This document shows positions 55,507 to 64,000 of a stretch of 64,000 bases of DNA, one piece after another. This stretch comes from Candidatus Korobacter versatilis. Lineage in GTDB: Bacteria > Acidobacteriota > Terriglobia > Terriglobales > Acidobacteriaceae. Within the stretch, counting starts at the first letter, position 1. Each line of letters opens with the position of its first letter. Under the pieces are notes generated by a model. The model was not told where the DNA came from. It made no database searches and saw only the letters and a program-made list of their open reading frames with translations. Location of the stretch: NCBI GenBank assembly GCA_016185395.1, contig JACPNR010000011.1:62001-126000 (forward strand), written 5' to 3'. The position numbers and the translations under genes were made by a program.

Positions 55507-56667
55507 ATGGAAACAGTGATGAGAGCCCGCTTCCTGCTTACGCTCCTGCTCGTTGCGTCTTGTTTTGCCGCGGACAAGCCGGCTGCCAAGCCGAGGGAGA
55601 AGCCTGCCGCGTTGCTGCCGCAGGAGTTTGCGGAGTGGCGGAAGACCGCGCCCCAGGCGACCACGGACCCCGGCGTCGCGGACCCAGCCAATGCCGCGGT
55701 GATGAAGGAATACGGCTTCACCGACTTCGAGTCCGCCACGTACGCCAAGCCGGGACGCACGCTCAAGCTGCGTGCCGCGCGCTTCGAGGACAAGAGCGGC
55801 GCCTACGGGGCGTTCACGTTTTACAAGCAGCCACAGATGATCACGCAGCAGATCGGCGACCAGGCATCGTCGGGAAACGAGACAGTCCTGTTCTATAAGG
55901 GCAACGTGCTGGTGCAGGCGGTGTTCGACCGCATCACCGGGATGTCCGCTGCGGAACTGCGCGAGCTGGCGGATGCGCTGCCGCAGCCGGCGGGCGAGGC
56001 GCAGGTGCCGCCCACGCTGCCGACGTATTTTCCCAAGCCGTCGTACGTGAAGAACTCGGTGAAGTACGTGCTCGGCCCCGCGGGGTTGAACGCGGTGGGC
56101 GCGCCCATCGCGGGCGAGCTGGTAGATTTCTCGAAGTCGCCGGAGATCGCGCTGGCGCACTACACCACCTCGGCGGGCGAGGCCACGCTCATGCTCCTCT
56201 ACTATCCGACGCCGCAGATCGCGGCGGTGCGGCTGCGCGAGATCGACGCCGCAATGAACGCCAATCCGGATGCGCATAGCGAACGCGACACGTACGCGTC
56301 GAAGCGCACCGGCCCGATCGTGGCGCTCGTCACCGGCGCCGCGCCGATGGGCGAGGCGAAGTCGCTGCTCGCGTCGGTAACGTACGACGCCGACGTCACC
56401 TGGAACGAGAAGACGAAGCTCACGCCGCGCGACAATCCCATCAATCTGATATGGGCGGCCATCAAGCTGACCGGGTATCTGCTGGCCGCGATGTTCGCGC
56501 TCGGCATCCTGTACGCGGCGGGGCGGATCGCGTTGCGCAAGTACTACCCGCAGTACGTCCGCGACGGCGGCGAGATGATCTCGCTCGACCTGCGGGCACG
56601 GACGAGCGCGACCGAGGGTGCCGGTCCGCCGTTATCGTCCCCCTTACCGCCGGGAGAGGCTAAGTAG
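55507..56667 (+). CDS. exported protein with a C-terminal membrane helix, unknown function
   Basis: 386 residues from ATG 55507. A signal peptide (to about 22) leads into a periplasmic domain with two repeats of a beta-rich fold (RTLKLRAARFEDKSGAYGAFTFYKQPQM and AHYTTSAGEATLMLLYYPTPQI). One TM helix lies at about 317-338, and a basic cytosolic tail follows. The domain may be DUF6599-like, but I am not certain. No operon partner is obvious. Confidence 0.72.
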   Translation: METVMRARFLLTLLLVASCFAADKPAAKPREKPAALLPQEFAEWRKTAPQATTDPGVADPANAAVMKEYGFTDFESATYAKPGRTLKLRAARFEDKSGAYGAFTFYKQPQMITQQIGDQASSGNETVLFYKGNVLVQAVFDRITGMSAAELRELADALPQPAGEAQVPPTLPTYFPKPSYVKNSVKYVLGPAGLNAVGAPIAGELVDFSKSPEIALAHYTTSAGEATLMLLYYPTPQIAAVRLREIDAAMNANPDAHSERDTYASKRTGPIVALVTGAAPMGEAKSLLASVTYDADVTWNEKTKLTPRDNPINLIWAAIKLTGYLLAAMFALGILYAAGRIALRKYYPQYVRDGGEMISLDLRARTSATEGAGPPLSSPLPPGEAK

Positions 56668-56790
56668 CTGATTCCTCGGGGGCTCGGGCCAGAGTACCTG
56701 CTGTAATGTGACAAAAAGTGTCAAAATAGGGCGATGAACCTAGTTTTCGTATCTTATTGAAAACATTAGTATTTATTTCGGAAAAAATTC

Positions 56791-56820
56791 TTGACACCTC
56801 TCTCGCCTCGCCCATAAGAT
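56791..56820 (+). promoter_or_regulatory. sigma-70 promoter in an AT-rich patch
   Basis: TTGACA at 56791-56796 and TAAGAT at 56815-56820, 18 bases apart, preceded by an AT-rich stretch (GAAAAAATTC) like an UP element. A TGACA-N5-TGTCA inverted repeat lies near 56709-56723. Confidence 0.65.
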
Positions 56821-56827
56821 TTCGCCA

Positions 56828-56913
56828 GAAAGTTTTAGCGGTGTGCAAGCTCCGTTGGAACTATTCTCCCTTAAGAAAGCGCCGCCCACTGCCGGGCGGC
56901 GTTTTCGTTTCTT
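56828..56913 (+). ncRNA. candidate small RNA or attenuated leader
   Basis: About 85 bases between the promoter at 56791 and the terminator at 56880-56913. The stretch contains no start codon with a good RBS in the right place. It could be a free small RNA or the leader of the 56928 gene, which begins 15 bases after the T-tract. Confidence 0.4.
56880..56913 (+). terminator. intrinsic terminator before the 56928 gene
   Basis: CGCCGCCC (56880-56887) pairs with GGGCGGCG (56894-56901), loop ACTGCC, then TTTTCGTTTCTT. A strong form of the usual motif. Confidence 0.75.
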
Positions 56914-56927
56914 GTGAGACGAGGTGG

Positions 56928-57353
56928 ATGGTGCCGCGCTCGGTCCGCATCGCCGCGTGGTTGCTTTCGGCGTACGCCGCCTCATTGCTGCTCGAGGCGT
57001 TCTGGATCTCCGTCGCGGTGCGCTGGTCGGGTGCGGCGCGGGCGTGGAACGCGATCCACCCGCCGGGGTCGGCGCTCAAGCAGACCGTTGCGGCACTGAT
57101 TGCGCTGGCGATTATCGGCGCGTTGCTCCGCGGTCATCGCTGCGCATGGTTCGTCGCCCTGAGTTGGACGACGCTGCTGGTCGCGCTCGGCGGTGTCCTG
57201 CTCGGCCTCGCGCTGTTGCGGGGGACCCTGGCGCAGCAGTTCGTCTCTGCGCATCCGCTGGAAGAGCTCGTGGGCACGGTGAGTTGGATCTGCTTGCTGG
57301 GCGCGATGAGCTGCCTGTGGCGCAGCGACGCGCGCGCTTACTTCCGGCATTGA
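56928..57353 (+). CDS. four-helix integral membrane protein
   Basis: 141 residues from ATG 56928; a GTG at 56931 also has a suitable RBS (GAGG 6 bases before). Hydrophobic helices at about 7-28, 45-66, 74-99 and 118-133. No family recognised. A longer upstream frame is rejected because it crosses the terminator hairpin. Confidence 0.65.
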   Translation: MVPRSVRIAAWLLSAYAASLLLEAFWISVAVRWSGAARAWNAIHPPGSALKQTVAALIALAIIGALLRGHRCAWFVALSWTTLLVALGGVLLGLALLRGTLAQQFVSAHPLEELVGTVSWICLLGAMSCLWRSDARAYFRH

Positions 57354-57381
57354 GCCGGTTTCCCCGCGGAGGGGAGGGCGT

Positions 57382-58203
57382 TCACTGGAGCTTCATCGCG
57401 TCCACGCCCCACTCAAACTGCACCGAAGGAGCGCACCGCTTGCCTTTGGCCGTGAGCCGGGTCACGCCATTCCTCTTGCCGGCGACGAACGGCAACACCG
57501 CAAAGTCGAAGTGACCTTGGCTGTCGGTGCGAACCACGCTGCTGTGTGGCTCGCCGTAAGAGCTGTTGCTGATGTCCAGGTCCTCGGCGGGCGCGAAGCC
57601 ATCCCCTTGGATCACCGCGAGTGAGCTTCTAGCGGCGCGGATCACATTCAGGTTGCACCCTTGAGCGGCAGCTGTGATAGGAAAAGGCGTGACGAAAAAG
57701 GAGACCCGCGACTTGCCATCGTTCGATACCAGCGACAGGAACCTGCGCTCACCCTTGGCCGCCACGATGACCGGATCGAGCGGCTCATTCAGGATCCCGC
57801 AGTTCATTCCGGCCACGCACGTCGGGGTGCAGTTACCTTCCATGCCGCAAATCAGGCCATTGGGCGTGAGCCGCAAGCTGTAACCGATAGGAACCTCGCC
57901 GGTATCCGTTCCCGGCTCCCACACCATCAGCGTGTAGAGCTGGTCGGCGGGTACTCCAGTTACGACGAAGCGATAGGCCACGCCCGTGCCCTCCTCGCCG
58001 GGTGTGCGGCGCAGCTCGCGCGCTTCGACCTTGGCGCCCGCGGCGCTCTGCTTCTCCCATCCGAGCATGAGCTGCACCGCAGAGTTTGCTTCTTTGGGCA
58101 GCGGGACTTGCGCCTGGAACGCGAAGGGAATGCGCTGGGCGAGGAGAAAGAATGCGGCGGCAGCAGCAATGCGAATGAGGTGGAACGGGCGCGCAGCGAT
58201 CAC
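57382..58203 (-). CDS. secreted protein with a cysteine cluster, unknown function
   Basis: 273 residues. Signal peptide (to about 30) and a region with spaced cysteines (LICGMEGNCTPTCVAGMNCGILNEP, about 118-142), which could form disulfides or bind metal. The C-terminal half is a beta-rich domain (SSLAVIQGDGFAPAEDLDISNSSYGEPHSSVVRTDSQGHFDFAVLPF), like an Ig-fold. Not recognised further. Confidence 0.68.
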   Translation of the reverse strand: MIAARPFHLIRIAAAAAFFLLAQRIPFAFQAQVPLPKEANSAVQLMLGWEKQSAAGAKVEARELRRTPGEEGTGVAYRFVVTGVPADQLYTLMVWEPGTDTGEVPIGYSLRLTPNGLICGMEGNCTPTCVAGMNCGILNEPLDPVIVAAKGERRFLSLVSNDGKSRVSFFVTPFPITAAAQGCNLNVIRAARSSLAVIQGDGFAPAEDLDISNSSYGEPHSSVVRTDSQGHFDFAVLPFVAGKRNGVTRLTAKGKRCAPSVQFEWGVDAMKLQ

Positions 58204-58304
58204 CGGTAGGCTCCGAAACAGGATTGTTGGATTTCCCGCAGTCTAGCGCAATTACGCGATGCCGTGACGATGAAAATCGGAGCGGGGACGATCGAGACTG
58301 CTGG

Positions 58305-58727
58305 TCACGATGGCTTGTAGATGAGGCCGATGGCCGCGCCGACGGCGACCCACTGGATGAAGTAGGCGATGCCCTGGTAGACAGTCAGTTTGAGGCCGAT
58401 GTTCAGATGGACGTAGTTGTGAATGACGAAGGTGCAGAGCGAGAAGATGCCGATGAGCACGCCGAGGCATAGACCGGAGGCGATGCCACCGCCGGCAGGA
58501 TAGATCCTGGCGTAGAGAACGGCGACGACCACGATGCTGAGCAGGATCCCGACCATGCCGAAGGGCATGACTTTCATCATGCTGTCCTGCGCGCGGAAGA
58601 CGTTGGGGTACTTCATGAACTCGGACTTCATGGCAGGCAAGGCGGCAAACAGGATGAAGCCGCAGGCGAAGTAGGCGACGGTGGCGCCGAGAGCCGCGAG
58701 AGCGATACTGGCGTAGTTCACAGGCAT
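58305..58727 (-). CDS. four-helix membrane protein
   Basis: 140 residues from ATG 58727, with AAGGGG nearby. Four hydrophobic helices (about 6-28, 52-72, 79-98, 112-135). Unknown function. It lies 177 bases before tRNA-Thr, with hairpin X between. Confidence 0.65.
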   Translation of the reverse strand: MPVNYASIALAALGATVAYFACGFILFAALPAMKSEFMKYPNVFRAQDSMMKVMPFGMVGILLSIVVVAVLYARIYPAGGGIASGLCLGVLIGIFSLCTFVIHNYVHLNIGLKLTVYQGIAYFIQWVAVGAAIGLIYKPS

Positions 58728-58790
58728 TCCCCTTTGGCGTGGTTCGGGATCCGCGGAGGATACTACGTCCCCGGTGTACGGCACAGTAAG

Positions 58791-58889
58791 ACCTTTTGGC
58801 CACGCCTGAACACGGACCCCACGGATAAACCTGTTCTTGAATCTTTCGGATGCGGGTTCATCCGTGCAGATCCGTGGCGAAAAGGTTTT
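58791..58889. repeat. word-repeat hairpin element X
   Basis: Left arm 58791-58826 (ACCTTTTGGCCACGCCTGAA...) and right arm 58860-58889 (TCCGTGCAGATCCGTGGCGA...) are complementary. The CACGGAT word is that of element O. It sits between the membrane-protein gene and tRNA-Thr. Confidence 0.75.
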
Positions 58890-58904
58890 CTACGGGGAGG
58901 AAAA

Positions 58905-58980
58905 TGGAGCCGACGATCGGACTTGAACCGATGACCTGTCGATTACGAATCGACTGCTCTACCAACTGAGCTACGTCGGC
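58905..58980 (-). tRNA. tRNA-Thr (anticodon CGT)
   Basis: 76 bases including the encoded CCA. The acceptor stem is GCCGACG/CGTCGGC, the D-loop GCTCAGTTGGTAGAGC, the anticodon stem GTCGA/TCGAC with loop TTCGTAA, and the T arm GGTTCAAGTCC. It reads ACG codons. Confidence 0.95.
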
Positions 58981-59202
58981 TTCTTCGCTCGGGCGAGACG
59001 GGAGCGCTGCAGAAGAGAACTGCCGAAATTCATTCTACTGGTTGGATGCGGAACGCGTAAAGGCACGGGACGGAAGAGGGCAGTCGCATCCCGATAACCG
59101 CTTGGTAATCCGGCGGTGGTCGCAGCTTAACTAGGCGGGCAATATCGGCCGGGAGTGCAAACCCCTTTTTCCACTTGCACTTCCACAGAACGGAAACTCA
59201 TA

Positions 59203-60123
59203 ATGGGTCGCAAGTTGGACAACATCCTGGAACACGAAGGCACAGTGAACCGATATCCACGAGCGGACGCCCTGCGCATCCTTCGGATCACCACCCGGCA
59301 GTTGTTGGGATGGGAAAAGGCCGGGCTGGTGGAACCTTCCGAGACGTATTCCTTTTTCGAACTCCTGCAACTGAAGAAGCTGCGCGACCTGCGCGCGAAT
59401 AAAGTGCGCTCGGCGGTGATCCGCCAGTCGCTCGAAGCGATGCAGCGCCAGGTCTCGGGCATGGTGAATCCGCTGCTCGAGGCGGGGACGTTCTCGACCG
59501 GGACGCGGGTGGCGTTCCGGCACCGCGGAAAATCCGTGGAGCCGATGTCGGGCCAGTTCGTGATGGATTTCGCCAGCAAGAACAACCAGGTCATCTCGGC
59601 GAAGGTGCGCCACTTCCGCACGCTGGAGAACGCGGCGGAGTGGTTCGCCAAGGGCATCGGACTGGAAGAAGATCCGGCGACGCAGCTCGAGGCCATCGAG
59701 GCCTACCAGAAAGCGATCGAACTGGAGCCGCACCACGCCGCCGCGCACATCAACCTGGGCACGCTCTTCTACAACCGCCAGGACTACGTGCAGGCGGAGG
59801 CGTTCTATCGCAAGGCCGTAGACGTGGATCCGCGGTACGCGCTGGCATATTTCGATCTCGGTAATGTGCTCGATGAGACGGGGCGGCTGCCGGATGCGGT
59901 CCGCGCCTACAAGACCGCCATCGGCCTCGCGCCCACCTACGCCGACGCGCACTACAACCTCGCGCTCGCCTACGAAAAGATGCGGCAGCCGCGCAAGGCC
60001 CTGCCGCACTGGCGGGCTTATGTGAAGCTCGACCGCTCGGGGCCGTGGGCCGTCCACGCCAAGAACCAGATACGGCGGATACTGGACGACGACACGCTGC
60101 GGCTGGTCAAGCGCGTGCGGTAG
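59203..60123 (+). CDS. MerR-type DNA-binding domain fused to TPR repeats
   Basis: 306 residues from ATG 59203 (an in-frame earlier start at 59155 lacks support). Residues about 20-75 are a MerR-like winged helix (YPRADALRILRITTRQLLGWEKAGLVEPSETYSFFELLQLKKLRDLRA). Residues about 160-290 are TPR repeats (AIEAYQKAIELEPHHAAAHINLGTLFYNRQDYVQAEAFYRKAVDVDP). It may be a DNA-binding scaffold or regulator that senses partner proteins rather than a metal. Its 3' neighbour starts 2 bases after the stop. Confidence 0.85.
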   Translation: MGRKLDNILEHEGTVNRYPRADALRILRITTRQLLGWEKAGLVEPSETYSFFELLQLKKLRDLRANKVRSAVIRQSLEAMQRQVSGMVNPLLEAGTFSTGTRVAFRHRGKSVEPMSGQFVMDFASKNNQVISAKVRHFRTLENAAEWFAKGIGLEEDPATQLEAIEAYQKAIELEPHHAAAHINLGTLFYNRQDYVQAEAFYRKAVDVDPRYALAYFDLGNVLDETGRLPDAVRAYKTAIGLAPTYADAHYNLALAYEKMRQPRKALPHWRAYVKLDRSGPWAVHAKNQIRRILDDDTLRLVKRVR

Positions 60124-60124
60124 G

Positions 60125-61102
60125 GTGAAACGGGCTCGCCTTCTCGGAGTCTTGCTCTTCCTGACGGCGATTGGATTCTCACAGCAACCGAAGCCCACCT
60201 GTTTTGTTGACGGCGCAATCCCCAAGAACACCAAAGCTGCGATCGAGCGTGAGGCCCTCGCATTCTTGGGAACCGCGCTCGGCGAAAAACCAGCAACGGC
60301 GTACCAGTTCCTCACAGCGCAGTCGCAGCGTGAAGTGGGGCTCGAAGCGTTCACTGCGCTCGCGACTGGCCTCTCACACAGCACTGAACCACGAAACCTA
60401 CGAGTCGCACATTCATTTCTGGTCCGCGAAATCACCCAAGAGCGGGTCGCGGCCGCGTGTTCTAGTGCCGACCCCGACCAGTCCGTCATTGTTGCAACCG
60501 AGCCTCGTGCACAACAAGCCTACGTCTTGTTTGTGGCTGATGGCGTGAACAATCGCGTCGCTTTCCCGGTGTGGCTTGTTGAGGAAGAGCTGGCTTGGAA
60601 AATCCGGGGCTTCATCGGCTTTCCGACATCCCTCGCGGATAAGGATTCCTCCGCACTTCGTGCGATGGCGCAGACCGAACGGCAACGAGGACACAGTTTG
60701 AATTCCGCGCTTCTCTATTCGGCAGCACTGCAAACCAGGGTGAGCCCTCTGCTTGAATACGGTAACGCGACTGAACTTCGCAAGGAGCTGAGCGGACTCA
60801 AGGTGCCCGCCGAGATCGAAGGCCAACCGCCTTTCGTTTGGAAGAGCGCGAAGCACTCCTTCGAAGTTTCATCGGTTCAACCAATGGCGATTGGGGGAAA
60901 ACTATTCCTCGTTGTCGAGCGCGTAGCCGACACCTGGCCTTCTGACAAAGAGATCGATGCGGCCAGCAAAGACCTCATCACTTTTTTGCAGCAACGGTAC
61001 CCGGAATACCGAGAGGTCTTTGCAGGCATCATTGTCAGAGCACACGAGAAAAACGGTTCCCGGGGATTCGGGACCGTCGAAGAAGACCAGCCCAAGCCTT
61101 GA
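60125..61102 (+). CDS. secreted protein, paralogue of the gene at 2481
   Basis: 325 residues from GTG 60125, 1 base after the MerR-TPR stop, so it is coupled. Signal peptide to about 20. It shares with the 2481 protein the helix block GHSLNSALLYSAAL and the C-terminal FLQQRYPEYREVFAGIIVRA. Codon use is less GC-biased than neighbours, with many A/T third bases. The function is unknown. Confidence 0.85.
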   Translation: MKRARLLGVLLFLTAIGFSQQPKPTCFVDGAIPKNTKAAIEREALAFLGTALGEKPATAYQFLTAQSQREVGLEAFTALATGLSHSTEPRNLRVAHSFLVREITQERVAAACSSADPDQSVIVATEPRAQQAYVLFVADGVNNRVAFPVWLVEEELAWKIRGFIGFPTSLADKDSSALRAMAQTERQRGHSLNSALLYSAALQTRVSPLLEYGNATELRKELSGLKVPAEIEGQPPFVWKSAKHSFEVSSVQPMAIGGKLFLVVERVADTWPSDKEIDAASKDLITFLQQRYPEYREVFAGIIVRAHEKNGSRGFGTVEEDQPKP

Positions 61103-61104
61103 AT

Positions 61105-61130
61105 GCGGGCAACGCCCGCGTTTTCTTTTT
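61105..61130 (+). terminator. terminator after the 60125 gene
   Basis: GCGGGC (61105-61110), loop AAC, GCCCGC (61114-61119), then G and TTTTCTTTTT. It starts 2 bases after the stop codon. Confidence 0.85.
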
Positions 61131-61185
61131 ATCCACCCGCCGCAGTAGAATCACGGGTTACGCATTCTTGCTGCAAGGAATCTGT

Positions 61186-62364
61186 ATGTCGCAGGCTGTA
61201 GCCCCGAAGCACACCAACCCGCCGCTGGTCGCGCTCACCGAAGACGAGCAGTTGTTCCGCGACAACATCCGGCAGTTCGCCGACGAGAAGGTCCGCCCGC
61301 ACGTACGCGAGATGGACGAGAAGGGCGTGTTCGAGAAGTCGCTGATCGACGATTTCTTCCAACTCGGGCTGATGGGCATCGAGATCCCGGAGCAGTACGG
61401 CGGCGGCGGTGGCACGTTCTTCGAGGCCATCTTAGCTGTGGAAGAGCTCTCGCGCGTGGATGCGTCTGCCGGCGTGATCGTCGACGTGCAGAACACGCTG
61501 GTCAACAACGCGCTGATGAAGTGGACGACCGACGAGCAGAAGAAGCGCTACCTTCCCAAGCAAGCTGCTGACACCGTGGGGGCGTACGCGCTCAGCGAGG
61601 CGAGCTCCGGCTCCGACGCCTTCGCCATGCAGACCAAGGCCGAGCTGAAGGGCAACGACTGGGTCCTCAACGGACGCAAGCTCTGGATCACGAACGGCAA
61701 GGAAGCCGGGGTGTTCATCATGCTGGCGACGGTGGACCCGGCGGCCGGGTACAAGGGCATCACTGCGTTCATCGTGGAGAAAGGTTTCCCCGGATTCACC
61801 GTGGGGAAGAAGGAAGACAAGCTTGGCATCCGCGCGTCTTCCACGTGTGAACTCATCCTCGAGGACTGCAAGGTTCCCAAAGAGAACCTGCTGGGCGAAA
61901 AAGGGAAGGGATACAAGATCGCCATCGAGACGCTGAACGAGGGGCGCATCGGCATCGGGGCCCAGATGCTGGGCGTGGCGCGTGGCGCGTTCGAGTACGC
62001 GGTGAAGTACGCGCAGGAGCGCAAGCAGTTCGGCAAGGCGATCTCGGATTTCCAGGGCGTGCAGTTCCAGCTCGCGCAGATGGCAACGGACATCGAGGCG
62101 GCGCGCATGCTGGTGTACAACGCGGCGCGCATGAAAGACGCCGGCATGGACTTCGTGAAAGAAGCCGCCATGGTGAAGTTGTTCGCCTCGCAGGTGGCCG
62201 AGCGCGTGACGTCGCTGGCCATCGAGATATACGGCGGCTACGGCTTCACCAGGGACTATCCGGTGGAGAAGTACTGGCGCGATTCGAAGATCGGGAAGAT
62301 CTACGAGGGCACGTCGAATATGCAGTTGCAGACGATCGCTAAGTTAGTCCTGGGAGGCAGGTAG
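61186..62364 (+). CDS. acyl-CoA dehydrogenase
   Basis: 392 residues from ATG 61186 (AAGGA 6 bases upstream). It oxidises an acyl-CoA to the 2-enoyl form using FAD and electron-transfer flavoprotein. YALSEASSGSDAFAMQT is the FAD/substrate loop; the catalytic base is E374 in KIYEGTSNMQLQ. The position of this Glu fits short-chain or branched-chain enzymes. TAGTGG overlap joins it to the PilZ gene. Confidence 0.95.
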   Translation: MSQAVAPKHTNPPLVALTEDEQLFRDNIRQFADEKVRPHVREMDEKGVFEKSLIDDFFQLGLMGIEIPEQYGGGGGTFFEAILAVEELSRVDASAGVIVDVQNTLVNNALMKWTTDEQKKRYLPKQAADTVGAYALSEASSGSDAFAMQTKAELKGNDWVLNGRKLWITNGKEAGVFIMLATVDPAAGYKGITAFIVEKGFPGFTVGKKEDKLGIRASSTCELILEDCKVPKENLLGEKGKGYKIAIETLNEGRIGIGAQMLGVARGAFEYAVKYAQERKQFGKAISDFQGVQFQLAQMATDIEAARMLVYNAARMKDAGMDFVKEAAMVKLFASQVAERVTSLAIEIYGGYGFTRDYPVEKYWRDSKIGKIYEGTSNMQLQTIAKLVLGGR

Positions 62365-62663
62365 TGGCCGCTGCGCAGAATAAAGAGAACCGCCGCGCCT
62401 TCGAGCGCTTTCCTATCTCCGAGCACGCCGTCGCGACGGACGAAAAAGGCGCCATGCTCGGCCACGTCTCAACGGCGGGCGGCGGCGGCATGACCATCCA
62501 CGCGGATTCGGCGGCCATCGCCGAAGCGCTCGCGCCGGGGCGGAAGCTGACCGTCACCGTGGTCGAGCCCGACAACAAGGTCTCGAACACGGTGGACGTG
62601 GAAGTCCGCTACCGCAAGGGCGCGGAGATCGGCGTGCAGTTCATCACCGCCGGCAAGAAGTAG
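62364..62663 (+). CDS. PilZ-domain protein
   Basis: 99 residues from GTG 62364, whose first base is the last of the dehydrogenase TAG. RRAFERF and GHVSTAGGGGM match the two parts of the c-di-GMP-binding motif (RxxxR and D/NxSxxG), although the second has Val-Ser in place of the usual Asp/Asn-x-Ser, so affinity may be reduced. It is a single-domain receptor, probably cytosolic. Confidence 0.85.
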   Translation: MAAAQNKENRRAFERFPISEHAVATDEKGAMLGHVSTAGGGGMTIHADSAAIAEALAPGRKLTVTVVEPDNKVSNTVDVEVRYRKGAEIGVQFITAGKK

Positions 62664-62817
62664 GTCGCGGCACGATAGAGAGCATTTTCGCTGGTCAATC
62701 GCGCGGCCCCTCGGCTACACTGCCGCCACCGCGCGACCCTCATTCCGCTGGCGAAGCACCGCGCGAAGACCCTCAGGGCTCCCAGGACTTCGAAGACCCG
62801 GGCCACAGGAGACGGCT

Positions 62818-64000
62818 TTGCCGCAGACTCCCATCCACCAGTTGCTGGACCTTGCCGCGGTGCACGGGTTCTATCTCTCATTGCTCGAGCACGTGACGGG
62901 CGAGGCGGTGCCGGTGCCGCGCGGCACCACGCCGGCGGAGCGCGAGGGCACGCCGGTGGAGCAGTCGGTCTCCATCCTGCGGCGGTGGCTGAACATCCTT
63001 GACCTGGCCATCTCGCCGCCGATGTTCCGCGACGCGCTCAAAGACACGCCCGACGCAACCACGGCGGAATCGCTGCTGCGCTACTACGTGCTGAAGATCT
63101 CGCACAACGACGTGGACCGCGACAAATGCGACTTCATCAATACCTTCCTCTATCGCAACTGGCGCAAGTCGAAAGGCAAGAGCGAGGCGCCGGCGGAGGC
63201 GCTCGAGATCGCCCTCGACGAGACGCTCGCCTACGAGGGCGAGATCTACGTGATGCTGGGCGAGGTGGAGCCACCCGAGCTGCCGCAGGAGCACATGCAA
63301 CTGGCGCGCGAGTTCGACCACCTGCGTTTGGAAGTGGACGAGTTCCTGCACTTCGACAAGCTGATGGATTCGGGCATCATCGGGCGCGTGCGCGAGATCA
63401 AGCACTCGTTCGCGACCTCGTTCTACCATCCGCACGTGCTCGCGAACGTGGCGCTTTACAACGCATTCTTTGGGCGCAAGTTCGACCAGTTGTTCGCGCA
63501 GGCGGCGAGCGAGATCAAGAGCTTCGCGCAGACGGTGCAGCAATCCGGCGGGTCGATGCAAACGCGGTTGAACGACGAGGTCACGGTGCAGCAGCTCGCC
63601 GACGTGCACGATGAAGAGATACACCACGAGGAATACGGCAAGGCGCGCGACCACCTGCGCAAGCTCGCCGAGTTCAAGCGCGTGGTGGACATCCGGCGCA
63701 AGGGGCGCTACACCGCGCCGCTGCCGATGAACGCTCCCGCCGTGGCGGCGGCGATGGGAGCGAACGTGGAGCCGCGCAACGTGGTGCCGATCTCCTCCTA
63801 CGCGGGTGAGGCGGCGGCGCAGCCGCGCGTCACCACGCCGCCCGGGGTGGCGCCGGCGACGGAACTCGCGCCCAGCCACAAGGCGGAAGACCACAAGATC
63901 GACGCCACCAGCGACATGATCCGCAATTTCATCCTGGTGGCGGACAAGAGCTTCGCCAACGTTGTGCCGCTGCGCAACTGCAGCGTGCTGCTCACTCCGG
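62818..64000 (+). CDS. unknown protein, N-terminal part (runs off the window)
   Basis: About 394 codons are open from TTG 62818 (AGGAG 7 bases before) to the window edge. Residues 1-300 are helical and charged (MPQTPIHQLLDLAAVHGFYLSLLEHV, DFINTFLYRNWRKSKGK, LNDEVTVQQLADVHDEEIHHEEYGKARDHLRKLAEF), with no signal peptide or TM helix. A Pro/Ala linker follows, then MIRNFILVADKSFANVV. No family recognised. Confidence 0.7.
   Translation, partial: MPQTPIHQLLDLAAVHGFYLSLLEHVTGEAVPVPRGTTPAEREGTPVEQSVSILRRWLNILDLAISPPMFRDALKDTPDATTAESLLRYYVLKISHNDVDRDKCDFINTFLYRNWRKSKGKSEAPAEALEIALDETLAYEGEIYVMLGEVEPPELPQEHMQLAREFDHLRLEVDEFLHFDKLMDSGIIGRVREIKHSFATSFYHPHVLANVALYNAFFGRKFDQLFAQAASEIKSFAQTVQQSGGSMQTRLNDEVTVQQLADVHDEEIHHEEYGKARDHLRKLAEFKRVVDIRRKGRYTAPLPMNAPAVAAAMGANVEPRNVVPISSYAGEAAAQPRVTTPPGVAPATELAPSHKAEDHKIDATSDMIRNFILVADKSFANVVPLRNCSVLLTP

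Overview
The window is about 64 kb of a high-G+C bacterial chromosome, most probably from an Acidobacteriota member (Terriglobia/Koribacter-like). The basis is a von Willebrand protein of the acidobacterial VWFA-related type (22053-23267), a DUF2934 protein, a kinase fused to a TolB-like/TPR region, and a run of secreted proteins that resemble nothing outside that phylum as far as I can tell. It holds about 50 protein genes and one tRNA-Thr(CGT). I see no phage, insertion sequence, rRNA or CRISPR array. The gene content is housekeeping and accessory chromosome: DNA repair, envelope, cytochrome c maturation and signalling.

Layout. 1-6.4 kb: start of uvrA, a small membrane protein, a Pro/Gln-rich exported protein, a secreted protein, ligD and a nitroreductase. 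6.5-16 kb: CHASE2 adenylate cyclase with a small exported partner, NUDIX hydrolase, a candidate structured RNA, ubiX/larB/purB, marR-clcA and a glutaredoxin. 16-30 kb: clpC, lolD, ychF, a four-helix-bundle gene inside a hairpin element, a ZIP transporter, the VWFA protein, an S55 peptidase, a beta-propeller protein, a LolC/E permease, a DUF4149 protein and moxR. 30.6-35.6 kb: cytochrome c maturation operon (ccmF-ccmH-ccmI-like plus a carboxypeptidase-regulatory-like membrane protein) and a DUF2934 protein. 35.6-41.8 kb: the SOS mutasome cassette imuA-imuB-dnaE2. 42-64 kb: alaS with an odd insertion, small proteins, a CreD-like protein, Ser/Thr kinase, Rieske oxygenase, lytic transglycosylase, AmiC-like amidase, exported and membrane proteins, tRNA-Thr, a MerR-TPR protein, a second copy of the 2.5-kb secreted family, acyl-CoA dehydrogenase, PilZ and an unknown partial gene.

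The most unusual feature is a dispersed family of about two dozen hairpin elements. Each has two arms of about 20-35 bases built from a short word repeated 2-4 times, and the right arm is the reverse complement of the left. The word differs from element to element, but the architecture is constant. Some pairs of distant elements share a word. One copy (20806-21231) carries a complete gene for a four-helix-bundle (S23/IVP-type) protein between its arms, so it may be the autonomous member. The others are empty. Many sit directly after stop codons. At least six lie in frame inside DNA-repair genes (ligD, imuB, dnaE2), and one is nested inside another within dnaE2. The imuA-imuB-dnaE2 cassette is strikingly enriched for them.
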